A DNA stretch of 64,000 nucleotides from Duganella sp. SG902 (GTDB lineage Bacteria; Pseudomonadota; Gammaproteobacteria; Burkholderiales; Burkholderiaceae_D), in the NCBI RefSeq assembly GCF_013376005.1, contig NZ_JABMJK010000002.1, forward strand, positions 496,001 to 560,000. The letters are read 5' to 3'. Shown piece by piece: positions 45,594 to 54,875 of the stretch. A program made the position numbers and the translations under genes. The stretch's first letter is position 1; each line of letters starts with the position of its first letter. Under the pieces are notes generated by a model. It had not been told where the DNA came from. It saw only the letters and a list, made by a program, of their open reading frames with translations, and did not search any database.

Positions 45594-46724
45594 CTATCCC
45601 CCGATGTAAGACATTTCCACTTTATTGGCACCGCGGCGCAGTACCTCGGTCTGGCTGGTGCGCAGTTCCGAGTAGCGGTCGCCGCGCGCGCGCCACAGGT
45701 GCGCCAGCGCGGTGCTGATCTCGGCGTCGCTGCGGCCTTCGCGCAGCAGGGCGCGCAGATCGTGGCCGCTGGTGGCGAACAGACAGGTGTACAGTTTACC
45801 CTCTGTCGAGAGGCGCGCGCGAGTGCAGTCGGCGCAGAAGGCCTGCGATACCGACGAGATCACGCCCACTTCGCCGCTGCCGTCGGCGTAGCGCCAGCGC
45901 GCGGCCGTCTCGCCGGTGTAATTGGCGGCCACCGGTTCCAGCGGCATCTCGGCGCTGATGCGGCGGATCACCTCGGCCGACGGAATCACCTCGTCCATCT
46001 TCCAGCCGTTGGAGGCGCCCACGTCCATGTATTCGATGAAGCGCAGGATGTACGGGCTGCCGCGGAAATGGCGCGCCATCGGCACGATCTCCTGGTCGTT
46101 CATGCCGCCCTTGACCACCATGTTGATCTTGATCGGGCCGAGGCCGACCTGGTTGGCCACGTCTATGCCCTTCAGCACGTCGTCGACGGCGAAGTCGACA
46201 TCGTTCATGCGCTGGAACACCGTGTTGTCGAGCGCGTCCAGCGAGACCGTCACGCGGCGCAGGCCGGCGTCCTTCAGCGATTGCGCCTTGCGCGCCAGCA
46301 GGGAGGCGTTGGTGGTCAGCGTCAGGTCGAGCGGCTTGCCGCTGGCGGTTTTCAGCTCGGCCAGCATGGCGATCAGCTTTTCGATGTTCTTGCGCAGCAG
46401 CGGCTCGCCGCCGGTCAGGCGGATTTTCTCCACGCCGTGGGCGATGAACAACTGGGCGATGCGGGTGATTTCCTCGAACGACAGCAGCGCGGTGTGCGGC
46501 AGGTATTGGTAGTCGTTGTTGAACACCGCTTTCGGCATGCAGTACACGCAGCGGAAGTTGCAGCGGTCGGTGACCGAGATGCGCAGGTCGTGCAAAGGCC
46601 GCGCCAGGCGGTCGCTCAGCAGGCCGGTGGGCGTCTCCAGGACGGCGGGGACGACCGGCGCGGCGCCGCGCTGCTCGGCCATCATGATAATTTTTTCTGC
46701 CATATTGCTGTTTATGAAATGCAC
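45594..46724 (-). CDS. moaA: GTP 3',8-cyclase MoaA
   Basis: Radical-SAM enzyme for the first step of molybdopterin synthesis from GTP. The N-terminal cluster motif is [14 protein letters not shown] (CxxxCxxC); C-terminal cluster cysteines are in [10 protein letters not shown] and LYTCLF; the chain ends in the functional GG. The 376-residue frame uses GTG 46724; starts at ATG 46703 or 46682 are equally possible, and no strong ribosome-binding site decides. It is followed directly by mobA-moeA. Confidence 0.95.
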   Translation of the reverse strand: MHFINSNMAEKIIMMAEQRGAAPVVPAVLETPTGLLSDRLARPLHDLRISVTDRCNFRCVYCMPKAVFNNDYQYLPHTALLSFEEITRIAQLFIAHGVEKIRLTGGEPLLRKNIEKLIAMLAELKTASGKPLDLTLTTNASLLARKAQSLKDAGLRRVTVSLDALDNTVFQRMNDVDFAVDDVLKGIDVANQVGLGPIKINMVVKGGMNDQEIVPMARHFRGSPYILRFIEYMDVGASNGWKMDEVIPSAEVIRRISAEMPLEPVAANYTGETAARWRYADGSGEVGVISSVSQAFCADCTRARLSTEGKLYTCLFATSGHDLRALLREGRSDAEISTALAHLWRARGDRYSELRTSQTEVLRRGANKVEMSYIGG

Positions 46725-46758
46725 TTGCTAATGACTCAGACAGCTACGATAGCATGAT

Positions 46759-46789
46759 AAAAAAAGGGAAGCACGAGGCTTCCCTTTTT
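46759..46789 (-). terminator. Intrinsic terminator of rne
   Basis: AAAAAGGGAAGC (46761-46772) pairs perfectly with GCTTCCCTTTTT (46778-46789) around a 5-base loop, followed leftward by a T run (46759-46765). It lies 20 bases after the rne stop and separates rne from moaA. Confidence 0.92.
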
Positions 46790-46809
46790 CAGCTTGCGGC
46801 TGGCGCGGC

Positions 46810-49800
46810 TTAACGGCGGGTGTCGACCTGGATCAACGGCTCGTCAACCTGCGGTGGCAGCGGCTTGCGTTCGCGTGGCACGCGCACCGGTGGCACGACC
46901 TGTGCGGCGGCTTCCTGGGCGGCGCGCAGCTTGGCCGGGTCGGTCGCGGCCAGGGTCAGGCCGGCCGAGCTCAGCACGGCTTGCAGGTCGATCGGCGCCG
47001 ATGGCGCTGGCGCTGGCGCGGAGGCGACCGGTGCGGGTGCCGGCGCTGCCGCGACCGGAGCTACCGGTTCCGCGGCCAGCGGTGCGGCTGGCACAGGCTC
47101 GGCAGCCACGGACGCGGCCACTTCCGCCACCACGGCTGGCGTTTCCACTGCCGGGGCAGGGGCTTCCGCAGCGGCGGCGACCACCGGTTCCACGGCCAGC
47201 GGCGCTGCGGCCACTGGTGCGGCCACGGGAGTTGCTGGCGCGGCTTCGACCACTGGTGCGGCCGGTGCCGCGTCCGCTACCGGCGCGGCGGCCGGGACGG
47301 CTTCCGCCACTGGCGCTTCGGTTGCGGCTGGTGCTGCTTCCACTGCTGGAGCGGCTACGGGCGCTGGCGCCTCGGCCGCCACAGGCTCGGCGGCTGGTGC
47401 CGGCGCGGTTGCCAACGGGACAGGCGCTGCCACCGGCGCTGCGGCGACTTCAGCGGCTGGCGCTTCGGTCGCGGCCGGCGCGATGGCCGCGGTTGCGACC
47501 GCGGACGCAGCGGCGGCCTCGGCGGCTTCAGCGACTGGCGAGAAGCTCAGTTCAGCCTGTTCGCCGTTCTCGCCGGCGACGCCTTCCTGACCTTCCACGC
47601 CTTCGCGTTCACGGCGGTTGCGGTTGCGGCCGCCACGGCGGCGGCGGCGGCGTGGCTCGTCGCCTTCCGCCACCACGTCGTTTTCCTCACCCTCGGGACC
47701 GGCGCTCGGCGCCGCTTTCAGGATGTTGGCGGTGGCATCGACCACTGGACCGGTCGTTGGCGCCGCTGCGTTCAATGCCAATTCCTCGGCCTTGGCTTCC
47801 ACTGGCGCCTTGTCGGCGCGTGGCTGGCGTGGCGGACGCTCACCGCGCTCGGCGCGCTCGGCACGTTCCGGACGCTCGGCGCGCTCAGGGCGTTCAGCAC
47901 GCTCGCGCGCCTGGCCTTCCACTGCCTGTTCGCGCGGCTCGCGGGCCTCACGCGGCGGACGCGGCTGGCGTGGCGGACGGCCGTTGGCGTCCGCCGCCTT
48001 GCCTTCTTCCTTGGCTGCGCCTGGTTCTTTTTCCTCACGCTCGCCGCGGCCGCCTTTGCCGTTGCGGTTACGGCCGCGCGGACCACGGGCGTTGCGGTCG
48101 CCGCGCTCGCCGCCGGCTGGCGCCTTGACCACGATGGTCGGCTGCTGCGGCAGGACCGGCGCGGCCGGCTTGCCGGTGAAGAAGCCGATCAGCTTGGCGA
48201 AGAAGCCTTGCTCGGCCGGCGCCGGCGCTGGCGCCGGGGCCGGCTTGATGACGGTTTCGGTCGGCTTGCGGTCGACCATCGGCGCAGGCTGCTCGGGGGT
48301 GATGGTCTTGACCATGGCTTCCTGGCGCGGCTTGGCTTCTTCCTTCTGGCGCTTGCTGTAGGCCATGTCGGTTTCGGCCTGCTCGACCAGCGAGTAGCTG
48401 GCCTGGCTGTCTTCCAGGCGCGGATCGTCGTGCTTGATGCGTTCCAGCTTGTAGTGCGGGGTTTCCAGGTGCTTGTTCGGCACCAGGATGATGGTGATGC
48501 GGTGGCGGGTCTCGATCTTCAGCACCTCGCCGCGCTTCTCGTTCAGCAGGAAGGCCGCCACGTCCACCGGCACCTGCACGTGGATGGTGGCCGAGTTTTC
48601 CTTCATCGCCTCTTCCTGGATGATGCGCAGGACTTGCAGGGCCGACGATTCGGTGTCGCGGATGTGGCCGGTGCCCGAGCAGCGCGGGCAGGTCACGTGC
48701 GAGCCTTCCGACAGCGACGGACGCAGGCGCTGGCGCGACAGTTCCATCAGGCCGAAGCGCGAAATCTTGCCCATCTGGACGCGCGCGCGGTCGTGGTGCA
48801 GGGCGTCCTTCAGGCGCTGTTCCACTTCGCGCTGGTTCTTGGCCACTTCCATGTCGATGAAGTCGATCACGATCAGGCCGCCCAGGTCGCGCAGGCGCAG
48901 CTGGCGGGCCACCTCCTCGGCGGCCTCGCAGTTGGTGTGGAACGCGGTGGTTTCGATGTCGGAGCCGCGGGTGGCGCGGGCCGAGTTGACGTCGACCGAC
49001 ACCAGCGCTTCGGTGTGGTCGATCACGATGGCGCCGCCCGATGGCAGCGGCACGGTGCGCGAGTACGCGGTTTCAATCTGGTGTTCAATCTGGAAACGCG
49101 AGAACAGCGGCACGTCGTCGCTGTAGCGTTTGACACGGTGCACCATGTCGGGCATCACGTGGCTCATGAACTGGTGGGCCTGCTCGTAGATGTCGTCGGT
49201 ATCGATCAGGATCTCGCCGATATCGGGCTGGAAGTAGTCGCGAATCGCGCGGATCACCAGCGACGACTCCTGGTAGATCAGGAATGCGCCGGAGGCCGAC
49301 TTGCCGGCGCCCTCGATCGCGCGCCACAGTTGCATCAGGTAGTTCAAGTCCCACTGCAGCTCTTCGACGCTGCGGCCGATGCCGGCGGTGCGGGCAATCA
49401 CCGACATGCCCGGCGGCAGGTCCAGCTTGTCCATGGTTTCGCGCAGTTCCTGGCGCTCCTCGCCCTCGACCCGGCGCGAGACACCGCCGCCACGCGGGTT
49501 GTTCGGCATCAGCACCAGGTAGCGGCCGGCCAGCGAGACGAAGGAGGTCAGGGCGGCGCCTTTGTTGCCGCGCTCTTCCTTCTCCACCTGCACCATGATT
49601 TCCTGGCCTTCGCGCAGCGCTTCCTTGACGGAGGCGTTGCGGACATCCACCCCTTCCTTGAAGTAAGTGCGCGCAACTTCCTTGAACGGCAGGAAACCGT
49701 GGCGATCCTCGCCATAGCTGACGAAGCAGGCTTCCAGCGATGGTTCGATGCGGGTGATCACGCCTTTGTAGATGTTGGACTTGCGCTGTTCGCGTCCGGC

Positions 49801-49893
49801 GGTTTCGATGTCGATATCGATCAATTTCTGACCGTCGACAATGGCTACGCGCAGCTCTTCTTGCTGCGTAGCGTTAAACAACATGCGTTTCAT
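46810..49893 (-). CDS. rne: Ribonuclease E
   Basis: Essential endoribonuclease of mRNA decay and rRNA/tRNA processing, 1027 residues. The N-terminal half has an S1 domain (about 37-120), the 5'-sensor/RNase H-like region, catalytic aspartates in [12 protein letters not shown] and VIDFIDMEV, and the zinc link CPRCSGTGH. After about residue 510 it becomes disordered: Arg-rich RNA-binding stretches (about 590-700, [18 protein letters not shown] and similar) and a long Ala/Pro/Val tract (about 780-990), ending in a short conserved-looking basic tail. The tail is where degradosome partners would bind. Confidence 0.97.
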   Translation of the reverse strand: MKRMLFNATQQEELRVAIVDGQKLIDIDIETAGREQRKSNIYKGVITRIEPSLEACFVSYGEDRHGFLPFKEVARTYFKEGVDVRNASVKEALREGQEIMVQVEKEERGNKGAALTSFVSLAGRYLVLMPNNPRGGGVSRRVEGEERQELRETMDKLDLPPGMSVIARTAGIGRSVEELQWDLNYLMQLWRAIEGAGKSASGAFLIYQESSLVIRAIRDYFQPDIGEILIDTDDIYEQAHQFMSHVMPDMVHRVKRYSDDVPLFSRFQIEHQIETAYSRTVPLPSGGAIVIDHTEALVSVDVNSARATRGSDIETTAFHTNCEAAEEVARQLRLRDLGGLIVIDFIDMEVAKNQREVEQRLKDALHHDRARVQMGKISRFGLMELSRQRLRPSLSEGSHVTCPRCSGTGHIRDTESSALQVLRIIQEEAMKENSATIHVQVPVDVAAFLLNEKRGEVLKIETRHRITIILVPNKHLETPHYKLERIKHDDPRLEDSQASYSLVEQAETDMAYSKRQKEEAKPRQEAMVKTITPEQPAPMVDRKPTETVIKPAPAPAPAPAEQGFFAKLIGFFTGKPAAPVLPQQPTIVVKAPAGGERGDRNARGPRGRNRNGKGGRGEREEKEPGAAKEEGKAADANGRPPRQPRPPREAREPREQAVEGQARERAERPERAERPERAERAERGERPPRQPRADKAPVEAKAEELALNAAAPTTGPVVDATANILKAAPSAGPEGEENDVVAEGDEPRRRRRRGGRNRNRREREGVEGQEGVAGENGEQAELSFSPVAEAAEAAAASAVATAAIAPAATEAPAAEVAAAPVAAPVPLATAPAPAAEPVAAEAPAPVAAPAVEAAPAATEAPVAEAVPAAAPVADAAPAAPVVEAAPATPVAAPVAAAPLAVEPVVAAAAEAPAPAVETPAVVAEVAASVAAEPVPAAPLAAEPVAPVAAAPAPAPVASAPAPAPSAPIDLQAVLSSAGLTLAATDPAKLRAAQEAAAQVVPPVRVPRERKPLPPQVDEPLIQVDTRR

Positions 49894-50561
49894 TTTTATT
49901 AACTCCGCGACCCTTGGGCCATGTATGCCGCCGGTTTCTTAGGACCGGTGCGGCAAGCTACAGGGATATACGCGAGAATCGGAACGATTGCGGTGGGTAT
50001 GCCCATCCTGTGCGGCGGCGCGGGGCAGCCGCAACTGGGCGCATGAGGTTGATCGACATGCCGAGTGCTCGCTTCATCTGTAGTTCTCCATGCGGCCCCA
50101 ACGGACGGCAGAAAAGAACAGACGGAGAGCAGTCTTGATGGCCAGATCTCGACCAGGCTAAGCAACTACAAGTATTACTACTTCTACAACCGGGCTGGTG
50201 TCAGCCGGCGGTCAGGCTTGCAGTGAGCATGGGGTCTGGCGAAAACGGCAAGCGTTATCAACTACTCATCAACCGGCCAGCCCAACTTATGATCTGGCTG
50301 ACCGGACTTTATCCTTACTATCCAATCATTCTTCTTCAGCACCCCTGTCGCCATCCGATTACAACTACGGTGCAACCCTGATTCCGGCAGGGATGGTGCG
50401 CATACATTTTTTCCTCTGAATTTGCAATTTGGCGAGGCCAGTGGAGACGCCCCTGTGTAAAATGTGCTTTTATTCTTACACTTGCCGCAGTGAGAACCGC
50501 AGCGAAACGATTATATATTCAAAATGAAGGACTTAGAGAGATTTCTGGGAAGACAGAGCAA
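49894..50561. other. Divergent rne / rluC intergenic region with long rne leader
   Basis: 668 bases without a convincing gene. It must carry both the rne 5' leader (leftward) and the rluC promoter. Near rne there is a bulged hairpin (CCGCCGGT against ACCGGTGCGG, about 49930-49955). Near rluC an inverted repeat GTGTAA (50455-50460) and TTACAC (50476-50481) is present. In E. coli rne autoregulates through structures in a long leader, so a similar role is plausible here. Confidence 0.55.
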
Positions 50562-51545
50562 ATGAAGATGCAAAAAGATGTTGTTCCCGCTTCAACGTCC
50601 GCCCCGCTGCAAGCCCAATTCGTCACCATCACTGAAGAAGAAGCCGGTCAACGGATCGATAACTACCTGTTGCGTGTTTGCAAAGGCGTGCCGAAAAGCC
50701 ACGTCTACCGTATCCTGCGCTCGGGGGAAGTGCGCGTTAACAAGGGTCGTATCGACCAGCTGTACCGTCTGGTACAAGGTGATGTGGTGCGCATTCCGCC
50801 CATCCGCCTGGCGGAAAAAGCCGACAATCACGTGCCGGCCGCCGAATTCACCATTATTTTCGAGGACAGCCACCTGCTGGTGATCGACAAGCCGGCCGGC
50901 GTGGCCGTGCATGGCGGTTCGGGCGTGTCGTTCGGCGTCATCGAGCAATTGCGCGCCGCGCGCCCGGACGCCAAGTTCCTGGAGCTGGTGCACCGCCTGG
51001 ACCGCGAGACCTCGGGGCTGCTGTTGTTGGCGAAGAAACGTTCTGCCCTGACCAGCCTGCACGAGCAGATGCGCGACGGCCTGACCGACAAGCGTTACCT
51101 GACCATGGTGGCGGGCGACTGGAAGAACGCGCGCCAGCACATCAAGCTGGCCCTGCACAAGTACACCACCGCCGATGGCGAGCGCCGCGTGACCGTCTCG
51201 GACGAGGGCGGGCAGCCATCGCACACGATTTTCTCGCTGCTCAAGAAGTTCGACGGGTACGCCCTGCTGGAAGCCGAGCTGAAGACCGGCCGCACCCACC
51301 AGATCCGCGTTCATCTGTCATCGTCGGGCTTCCCCATTCTGGGCGATGACAAATACGGCGATTTCACGCTGAACAAGGCCCTGCAAAAAGCCACGGAAAC
51401 GCGCGGCGCGCTCAAGCGCATGTTCCTGCACGCGCATCAAATTACGTTTACCCATCCTGAATCCGGCAAAAACATGACGCTGAACGCGCCATTGGCCGCC
51501 GAATGTGAACGATTCTTGGTAAGCTTGGGAAAACCTCTTAACTAA
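50562..51545 (+). CDS. rluC: 23S rRNA pseudouridine synthase RluC
   Basis: Isomerises uridines in 23S rRNA (955, 2504 and 2580 in E. coli). The 327-residue protein has an N-terminal S4 domain (GQRIDNYLLRVCKGVPKSHVYRILRSGEVRVNKGRI) and the RluA-family catalytic motif HRLDRETSGLLLLAKKR with the catalytic Asp, then AELKTGRTHQIRVHL. I start it at ATG 50562; a longer frame from 50490 lacks family support. Divergence from rne is a classic proteobacterial arrangement and supports RluC over RluD. Confidence 0.95.
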   Translation: MKMQKDVVPASTSAPLQAQFVTITEEEAGQRIDNYLLRVCKGVPKSHVYRILRSGEVRVNKGRIDQLYRLVQGDVVRIPPIRLAEKADNHVPAAEFTIIFEDSHLLVIDKPAGVAVHGGSGVSFGVIEQLRAARPDAKFLELVHRLDRETSGLLLLAKKRSALTSLHEQMRDGLTDKRYLTMVAGDWKNARQHIKLALHKYTTADGERRVTVSDEGGQPSHTIFSLLKKFDGYALLEAELKTGRTHQIRVHLSSSGFPILGDDKYGDFTLNKALQKATETRGALKRMFLHAHQITFTHPESGKNMTLNAPLAAECERFLVSLGKPLN

Positions 51546-51555
51546 TCGCAAACAC

Positions 51556-52215
51556 ATGGCAAGAAAGCAATTTGATCTGATCGTCTTCGATTGGGATGGC
51601 ACGCTGATGGATTCGACCTCCACCATCGTGAAATGCATCCAGGCCGCCGCGCGCGATCTGTCGCTGCCGGTGCCGCGCGACGACGCGGCCGCGCATGTGA
51701 TCGGGCTCGGCCTGCACGAGGCCATGCAGGCGGTGCTGCCGGACGTCGATCCGGCGTTCTATCCGCGCATGGTGGAGCGCTATCGCTACCATTTCCTGTC
51801 GCGCGATCACGAGATCAGCCTGTTCCCCGGCGTGCACGACATGCTGGAGGACTTGTCGCAGAACGGCTATTTCCTGGCCGTGGCCACCGGCAAGAGCCGG
51901 GTCGGCTTGAACCGCGCCATGAATGATGTCAAAGTATTGTCGCTGTTCGACGCCACACGCTGCGCCGACGAAACTTTTTCCAAGCCGCACCCGGCCATGC
52001 TGCAAGAGTTGACGCGGGAGTTGGGGCAAGATATGCGACGTACCGTGATGATCGGTGATACCACCCATGACCTGCTGATGGCCAACAACGCCGGCGCGGC
52101 CGGCATCGCGGTCGAGTATGGCGCCCATCCGGTCGACCAGCTGCAGGCCTGCAAGCCCTTGTATTCGGCCAGGACGGTGGCGGAGCTGCACCAGTGGCTG
52201 AGCGAGCACGCCTGA
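51556..52215 (+). CDS. HAD-superfamily hydrolase (phosphoglycolate-phosphatase-like)
   Basis: A 219-residue HAD phosphatase. Motif I is FDWDGTLMDS with the nucleophile Asp, motif II lies in VATGKSR, the motif III Lys in FSKPHPAM, and motif IV in MIGDTTHDLLMA. The helical cap between motifs I and II fits the Gph/PGPase branch, but the substrate is not certain. It follows rluC by 10 bases, and its stop overlaps the Rieske gene start (TGATG). Confidence 0.9.
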   Translation: MARKQFDLIVFDWDGTLMDSTSTIVKCIQAAARDLSLPVPRDDAAAHVIGLGLHEAMQAVLPDVDPAFYPRMVERYRYHFLSRDHEISLFPGVHDMLEDLSQNGYFLAVATGKSRVGLNRAMNDVKVLSLFDATRCADETFSKPHPAMLQELTRELGQDMRRTVMIGDTTHDLLMANNAGAAGIAVEYGAHPVDQLQACKPLYSARTVAELHQWLSEHA

Positions 52216-52580
52216 TGGACGAGATCCTGATCTGCGCGGCGGACGCGCTGGCGGAGGGCGGCAAGGGCGTGCGCTTCGCGCTCACGGCCGGCGGCGAGGA
52301 CGCCACCGGTTTCGTCGTGCGCCATCGCGGCAAGGCCTACGGCTACCTGAACCGCTGCGCCCACGTGCCGATCGAGCTGGACTGGAACGAGGGTGAGTTT
52401 TTCGATTCCAGCAAGCTGTACCTCATGTGCTCGACCCATGGCGCGATTTATGTGCCGGAAAACGGGCAATGCGCTGGCGGCCCGTGCCGCGGCGGCCGGT
52501 TGCGGCCGATCGCCGTGGTCGAGCACGACCAGCGGATCTACTGGCAGCCCGACGACTACGTGCGCCCCGCGCGCGCCTGA
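52215..52580 (+). CDS. Rieske [2Fe-2S] domain protein
   Basis: A 121-residue stand-alone Rieske protein. The cluster ligands are visible as CAH (NRCAHVPIEL) and CxxH (LMCSTHGAIY); GGPCRGG follows where many Rieske proteins have GxxP. It resembles ferredoxin components of dioxygenases, but no oxygenase is nearby. The start at 52215 overlaps the HAD gene stop, and the S49 protease gene follows after 19 bases; the HAD-Rieske-S49 order is common in Burkholderiales. Confidence 0.9.
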   Translation: MDEILICAADALAEGGKGVRFALTAGGEDATGFVVRHRGKAYGYLNRCAHVPIELDWNEGEFFDSSKLYLMCSTHGAIYVPENGQCAGGPCRGGRLRPIAVVEHDQRIYWQPDDYVRPARA

Positions 52581-52599
52581 TTAACCACTAAAGTATTCC

Positions 52600-53607
52600 A
52601 TGAGCGACAACCTCGACCAGAACACCCCGCCGGCAGCGCCGGCCCCGCAGCCGGCCAAGGCCGCCCCGTCCAATTGGGAGCGCGAGGTGCTGGAAAAACT
52701 GGTGTTTGCCACGCTGAAAGAACAAAAGGCCTCACGCCGCTGGGGGATTTTCTTCAAGGCCACCACCCTGCTGGTGGTGGTGTTCGCGCTGAGCGCCTAC
52801 TTCGATTTCAGCTGGACCGGCTCGGACGGCGAGACGCTGGGCCGGCATACCGCCCTGATCGAGGTCGAGGGTTCGATCGAATCCGAGGGCAGCGGCTCGG
52901 CCGCGGTGGTGATTCCGGCGCTGAACAAGGCGTTTTCCGACAGCGGTTCGGTGGCCGTGGTGCTGCACATCAATAGCCCGGGCGGCAGTCCGGTGCAGGC
53001 CGGCATGATCGTCGACGAGATGATCCGCCTGCGCAAGGGCTATCCGGGCAAGCCGCTGTACGTGGTGGTGGACGAGATTTGCGCTTCCGGCTGCTATTAC
53101 ATCGCGGCCGGCGCCGACCGCATCTATGTCAACAAGGCCAGCATCATCGGCTCGATCGGCGTGCTGATGGATGGCTTCGGCTTTACCGGCGTGATGGAAA
53201 AGGTCGGGGTCGAGCGGCGGCTGTTGACCGCCGGCGAAAACAAGGGTTTCATGGACCCGTTCAGCCCGCTGACGGAAAAGCATAAGCAGCATGCGCAAGC
53301 CATGCTCAACGAAATCCACCAGCAATTCATCCAGGTGGTGCGCAACGGCCGCGGCAAGCGCCTGAAGGAAACGCCGGACATGTTCTCGGGCCTGTTCTGG
53401 ACCGGCGCCAAGTCGATCGACCTCGGCCTGGCGGACGCCTACGGCACGGTGGACAGCGTGGCGCGCGACGTCGTCAAGGCCGAAGATATCGTCGATTACA
53501 CCCAGCATGAGGGCTTGCCGGAGCGCGTGCTGAAGAAATTTGGCGCCGCCATGGGCGCCGGCGCCATGAAGTCGGCGGTCGACACGGTCAAACCCAGCTT
53601 GCGTTAG
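52600..53607 (+). CDS. sppA: S49-family signal peptide peptidase (SppA-like)
   Basis: A 335-residue membrane-bound serine protease of the short SppA type. It has a cytoplasmic head rich in Pro/Ala, one membrane helix (FFKATTLLVVVFALSAYFDF, about residues 50-69), then the ClpP-like domain. LHINSPGGSPVQAG is the oxyanion region, the nucleophile Ser is in EICASGCYYIAAGAD and the general-base Lys in VNKASIIGSIGV. It degrades leftover signal peptides in the membrane. Confidence 0.93.
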   Translation: MSDNLDQNTPPAAPAPQPAKAAPSNWEREVLEKLVFATLKEQKASRRWGIFFKATTLLVVVFALSAYFDFSWTGSDGETLGRHTALIEVEGSIESEGSGSAAVVIPALNKAFSDSGSVAVVLHINSPGGSPVQAGMIVDEMIRLRKGYPGKPLYVVVDEICASGCYYIAAGADRIYVNKASIIGSIGVLMDGFGFTGVMEKVGVERRLLTAGENKGFMDPFSPLTEKHKQHAQAMLNEIHQQFIQVVRNGRGKRLKETPDMFSGLFWTGAKSIDLGLADAYGTVDSVARDVVKAEDIVDYTQHEGLPERVLKKFGAAMGAGAMKSAVDTVKPSLR

Positions 53608-53666
53608 GCACGGTTGTAGGATGACTGGCCGACCGATTAATATTATCAATACAGTCTTATTTTCGC

Positions 53667-53694
53667 TTGCGGATCCCCTTTGGTGAACTATATT
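53667..53694 (+). promoter_or_regulatory. Sigma-70 promoter of the candidate small RNA
   Basis: -35 TTGCGG (53667-53672), a 16-base spacer and -10 TATATT (53689-53694). The predicted start near 53701 coincides with the first base of the first RNA stem. Confidence 0.65.
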
Positions 53695-53700
53695 GGTGTT

Positions 53701-53866
53701 GTAGTTCTTACCTAGGGGGGCCAACATCATTACATTCCAGTTGTGCAGTACAACGTAGAGAACTACTCAACCGCATCGTTGATGCGGAGTAGAGTGAATT
53801 TCGATTCCTCATGCAAGTCCCTTTGTGGGGCTGAAAACAGCGGCGCCATGCCGCTGTTTTCTTTTG
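53701..53866 (+). ncRNA. Candidate structured small RNA, no family recognised
   Basis: About 166 bases between a good promoter and a strong terminator, with no reading frame of note. Stems, all read directly: GTAGTTCT (53701-53708) with AGAACTAC (53759-53766), enclosing GTTGT/ACAAC (53740-53754); CCGCATC-gtt-GATGCGG (53771-53787), extendable by CTACT/AGTAG (53763-53767 with 53788-53792); GAGtGAAT-TTCG-ATTCCTC (53792-53810); AGTCCC-tttgt-GGGGCT (53816-53832); and the terminator hairpin. The first stem and the extension of the second use the same bases (53763-53766), so the RNA could switch. A G6 run (53715-53720) lies in the first loop. It does not look like 6S, tmRNA, SRP or RNase P RNA. Confidence 0.65.
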
Positions 53867-54035
53867 TAAAGCCCCCCGCGTCCAGCCAGGCGAGAAAGCC
53901 CGCTTGCCGCGCGGCGCGCCACGCGGTCGCGGCATGGTCGAGTGGCGCGTGGCCGTGGCTGCAGCGCTCCAGCAGCAAGTCGGTACGGAGATTGGCGGCC
54001 TGGGCTTGCGCCACTGGGTTGGCTATGTGGGGCAT
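53763..54035 (-). CDS. Hypothetical 90-residue protein, partly antisense to the small RNA
   Basis: An ORF with a reasonable ribosome-binding site (AGGA, 6 bases before the ATG). The first 60 residues (MPHIANPVAQAQAANLRTDLLLERCSH...) look like a real helical protein. The last 30 are read through the complement of the small-RNA terminator and hairpins and look non-protein-like. Function unknown. It may be a gene whose 3' end has run into the RNA locus, or a chance ORF. Confidence 0.45.
   Translation of the reverse strand: MPHIANPVAQAQAANLRTDLLLERCSHGHAPLDHAATAWRAARQAGFLAWLDAGGFTKENSGMAPLFSAPQRDLHEESKFTLLRINDAVE
53834..53866 (+). terminator. Intrinsic terminator of the candidate small RNA
   Basis: AAAACAGCGGC (53834-53844) pairs perfectly with GCCGCTGTTTT (53850-53860) around GCCAT, followed by CTTTTG. 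It is an 11-bp stem; its A/T arms would also allow leftward termination. Confidence 0.88.
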
Positions 54036-54158
54036 GATTGTCCTGCTGAGATTTCCTAGCGCAGTAGGCGAATTCCTAATGCTGTTTCAGTCTAACAATA
54101 GAATCGGAGCATGGTTTGATATGCGTCAATGAAGCGCGCATCCTGTAAAATCGCGGCC

Positions 54159-54875
54159 ATGAGCAAATTATCCCTGGACCGCATCCTGCAATCGCAGGGC
54201 TATGGCACCCGCAAATTCTGCCGCACCCTGATCGAGGACGGCGAAGTCACCATCGACGGCGTGGTGCACGACAACTATAAAGAAACCCTGGAAACCGACG
54301 GGCTGGTGTTCCGCCTGTTTGACGAGGACGTGGTGTACCGTGAACACGTCTACATCGCCCTGCATAAACCCGCCAACTACGAATGTTCGCGCAAGCCCAG
54401 CCATCATCCGGGCGTGCTGACCCTGCTGGCCGAGGAGCTGACCTGGCGCGATGTGCAGCCGGTCGGCCGGCTCGATCACGACACCACTGGCATGCTGCTG
54501 ATGTCGGACGATGGCGCGTTTATCCATGCACAATCGTCGCCGAAGCGTCACGTTCCGAAGATTTACCAAGCCACCACGGCCGAGCCTGTCACCGACGAGC
54601 TGATCGCGCAAATGCTGGCCGGCGTCCAGTTGCACGACGAGCCGGCGCCGCTGGCGGCGCAAACCTGCGTCAAGCGCGGCGAGCACCAGCTGGAAATCGT
54701 GCTGGAGCAGGGGAAATATCACCAGGTCAAGCGCATGCTGGCGGCGGCCGGCAACCACTGCGCGGCCTTGCACCGCTCGGCCATCGGCAAGCTGGAGCTG
54801 GCTGCGCTGGATCTGAACGAGGGCGAATGGTGCTACCTCACTCCTGAACAACTCGCTTTGCTGACACCCGAATGA
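54159..54875 (+). CDS. RsuA-family pseudouridine synthase
   Basis: A 238-residue enzyme. The S4 domain (LDRILQSQGYGTRKFCRTLIEDGEVTIDG) precedes the catalytic domain with PVGRLDHDTTGMLLMSDDG (catalytic Asp) and the C-terminal EGKYHQVKRML-type motif, here EQGKYHQVKRMLAAAGNH. The start at 54159 matches the family; a frame from 54129 is less likely. TAAAAT (54146-54151) lies 7 bases before the ATG, so the mRNA may be leaderless. RsuA (16S U516) or RluE/RluF-like activity cannot be separated here. It overlaps the FAH-family gene by 4 bases. Confidence 0.88.
   Translation: MSKLSLDRILQSQGYGTRKFCRTLIEDGEVTIDGVVHDNYKETLETDGLVFRLFDEDVVYREHVYIALHKPANYECSRKPSHHPGVLTLLAEELTWRDVQPVGRLDHDTTGMLLMSDDGAFIHAQSSPKRHVPKIYQATTAEPVTDELIAQMLAGVQLHDEPAPLAAQTCVKRGEHQLEIVLEQGKYHQVKRMLAAAGNHCAALHRSAIGKLELAALDLNEGEWCYLTPEQLALLTPE

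Noticed and set aside
46981..49902. 973-codon plus-strand frame across rne
   Set aside because: Shadow of rne; Gly/Arg/Trp-rich composition without domains, while the minus strand encodes an unmistakable RNase E.
49899..50165. Short minus-strand frame upstream of rne
   Set aside because: Composition is not protein-like, and it lies in the expected rne leader.
53743..54132. 129-codon plus-strand frame downstream of sppA
   Set aside because: It reads through the small-RNA hairpins and terminator and has no ribosome-binding site or recognisable protein character.
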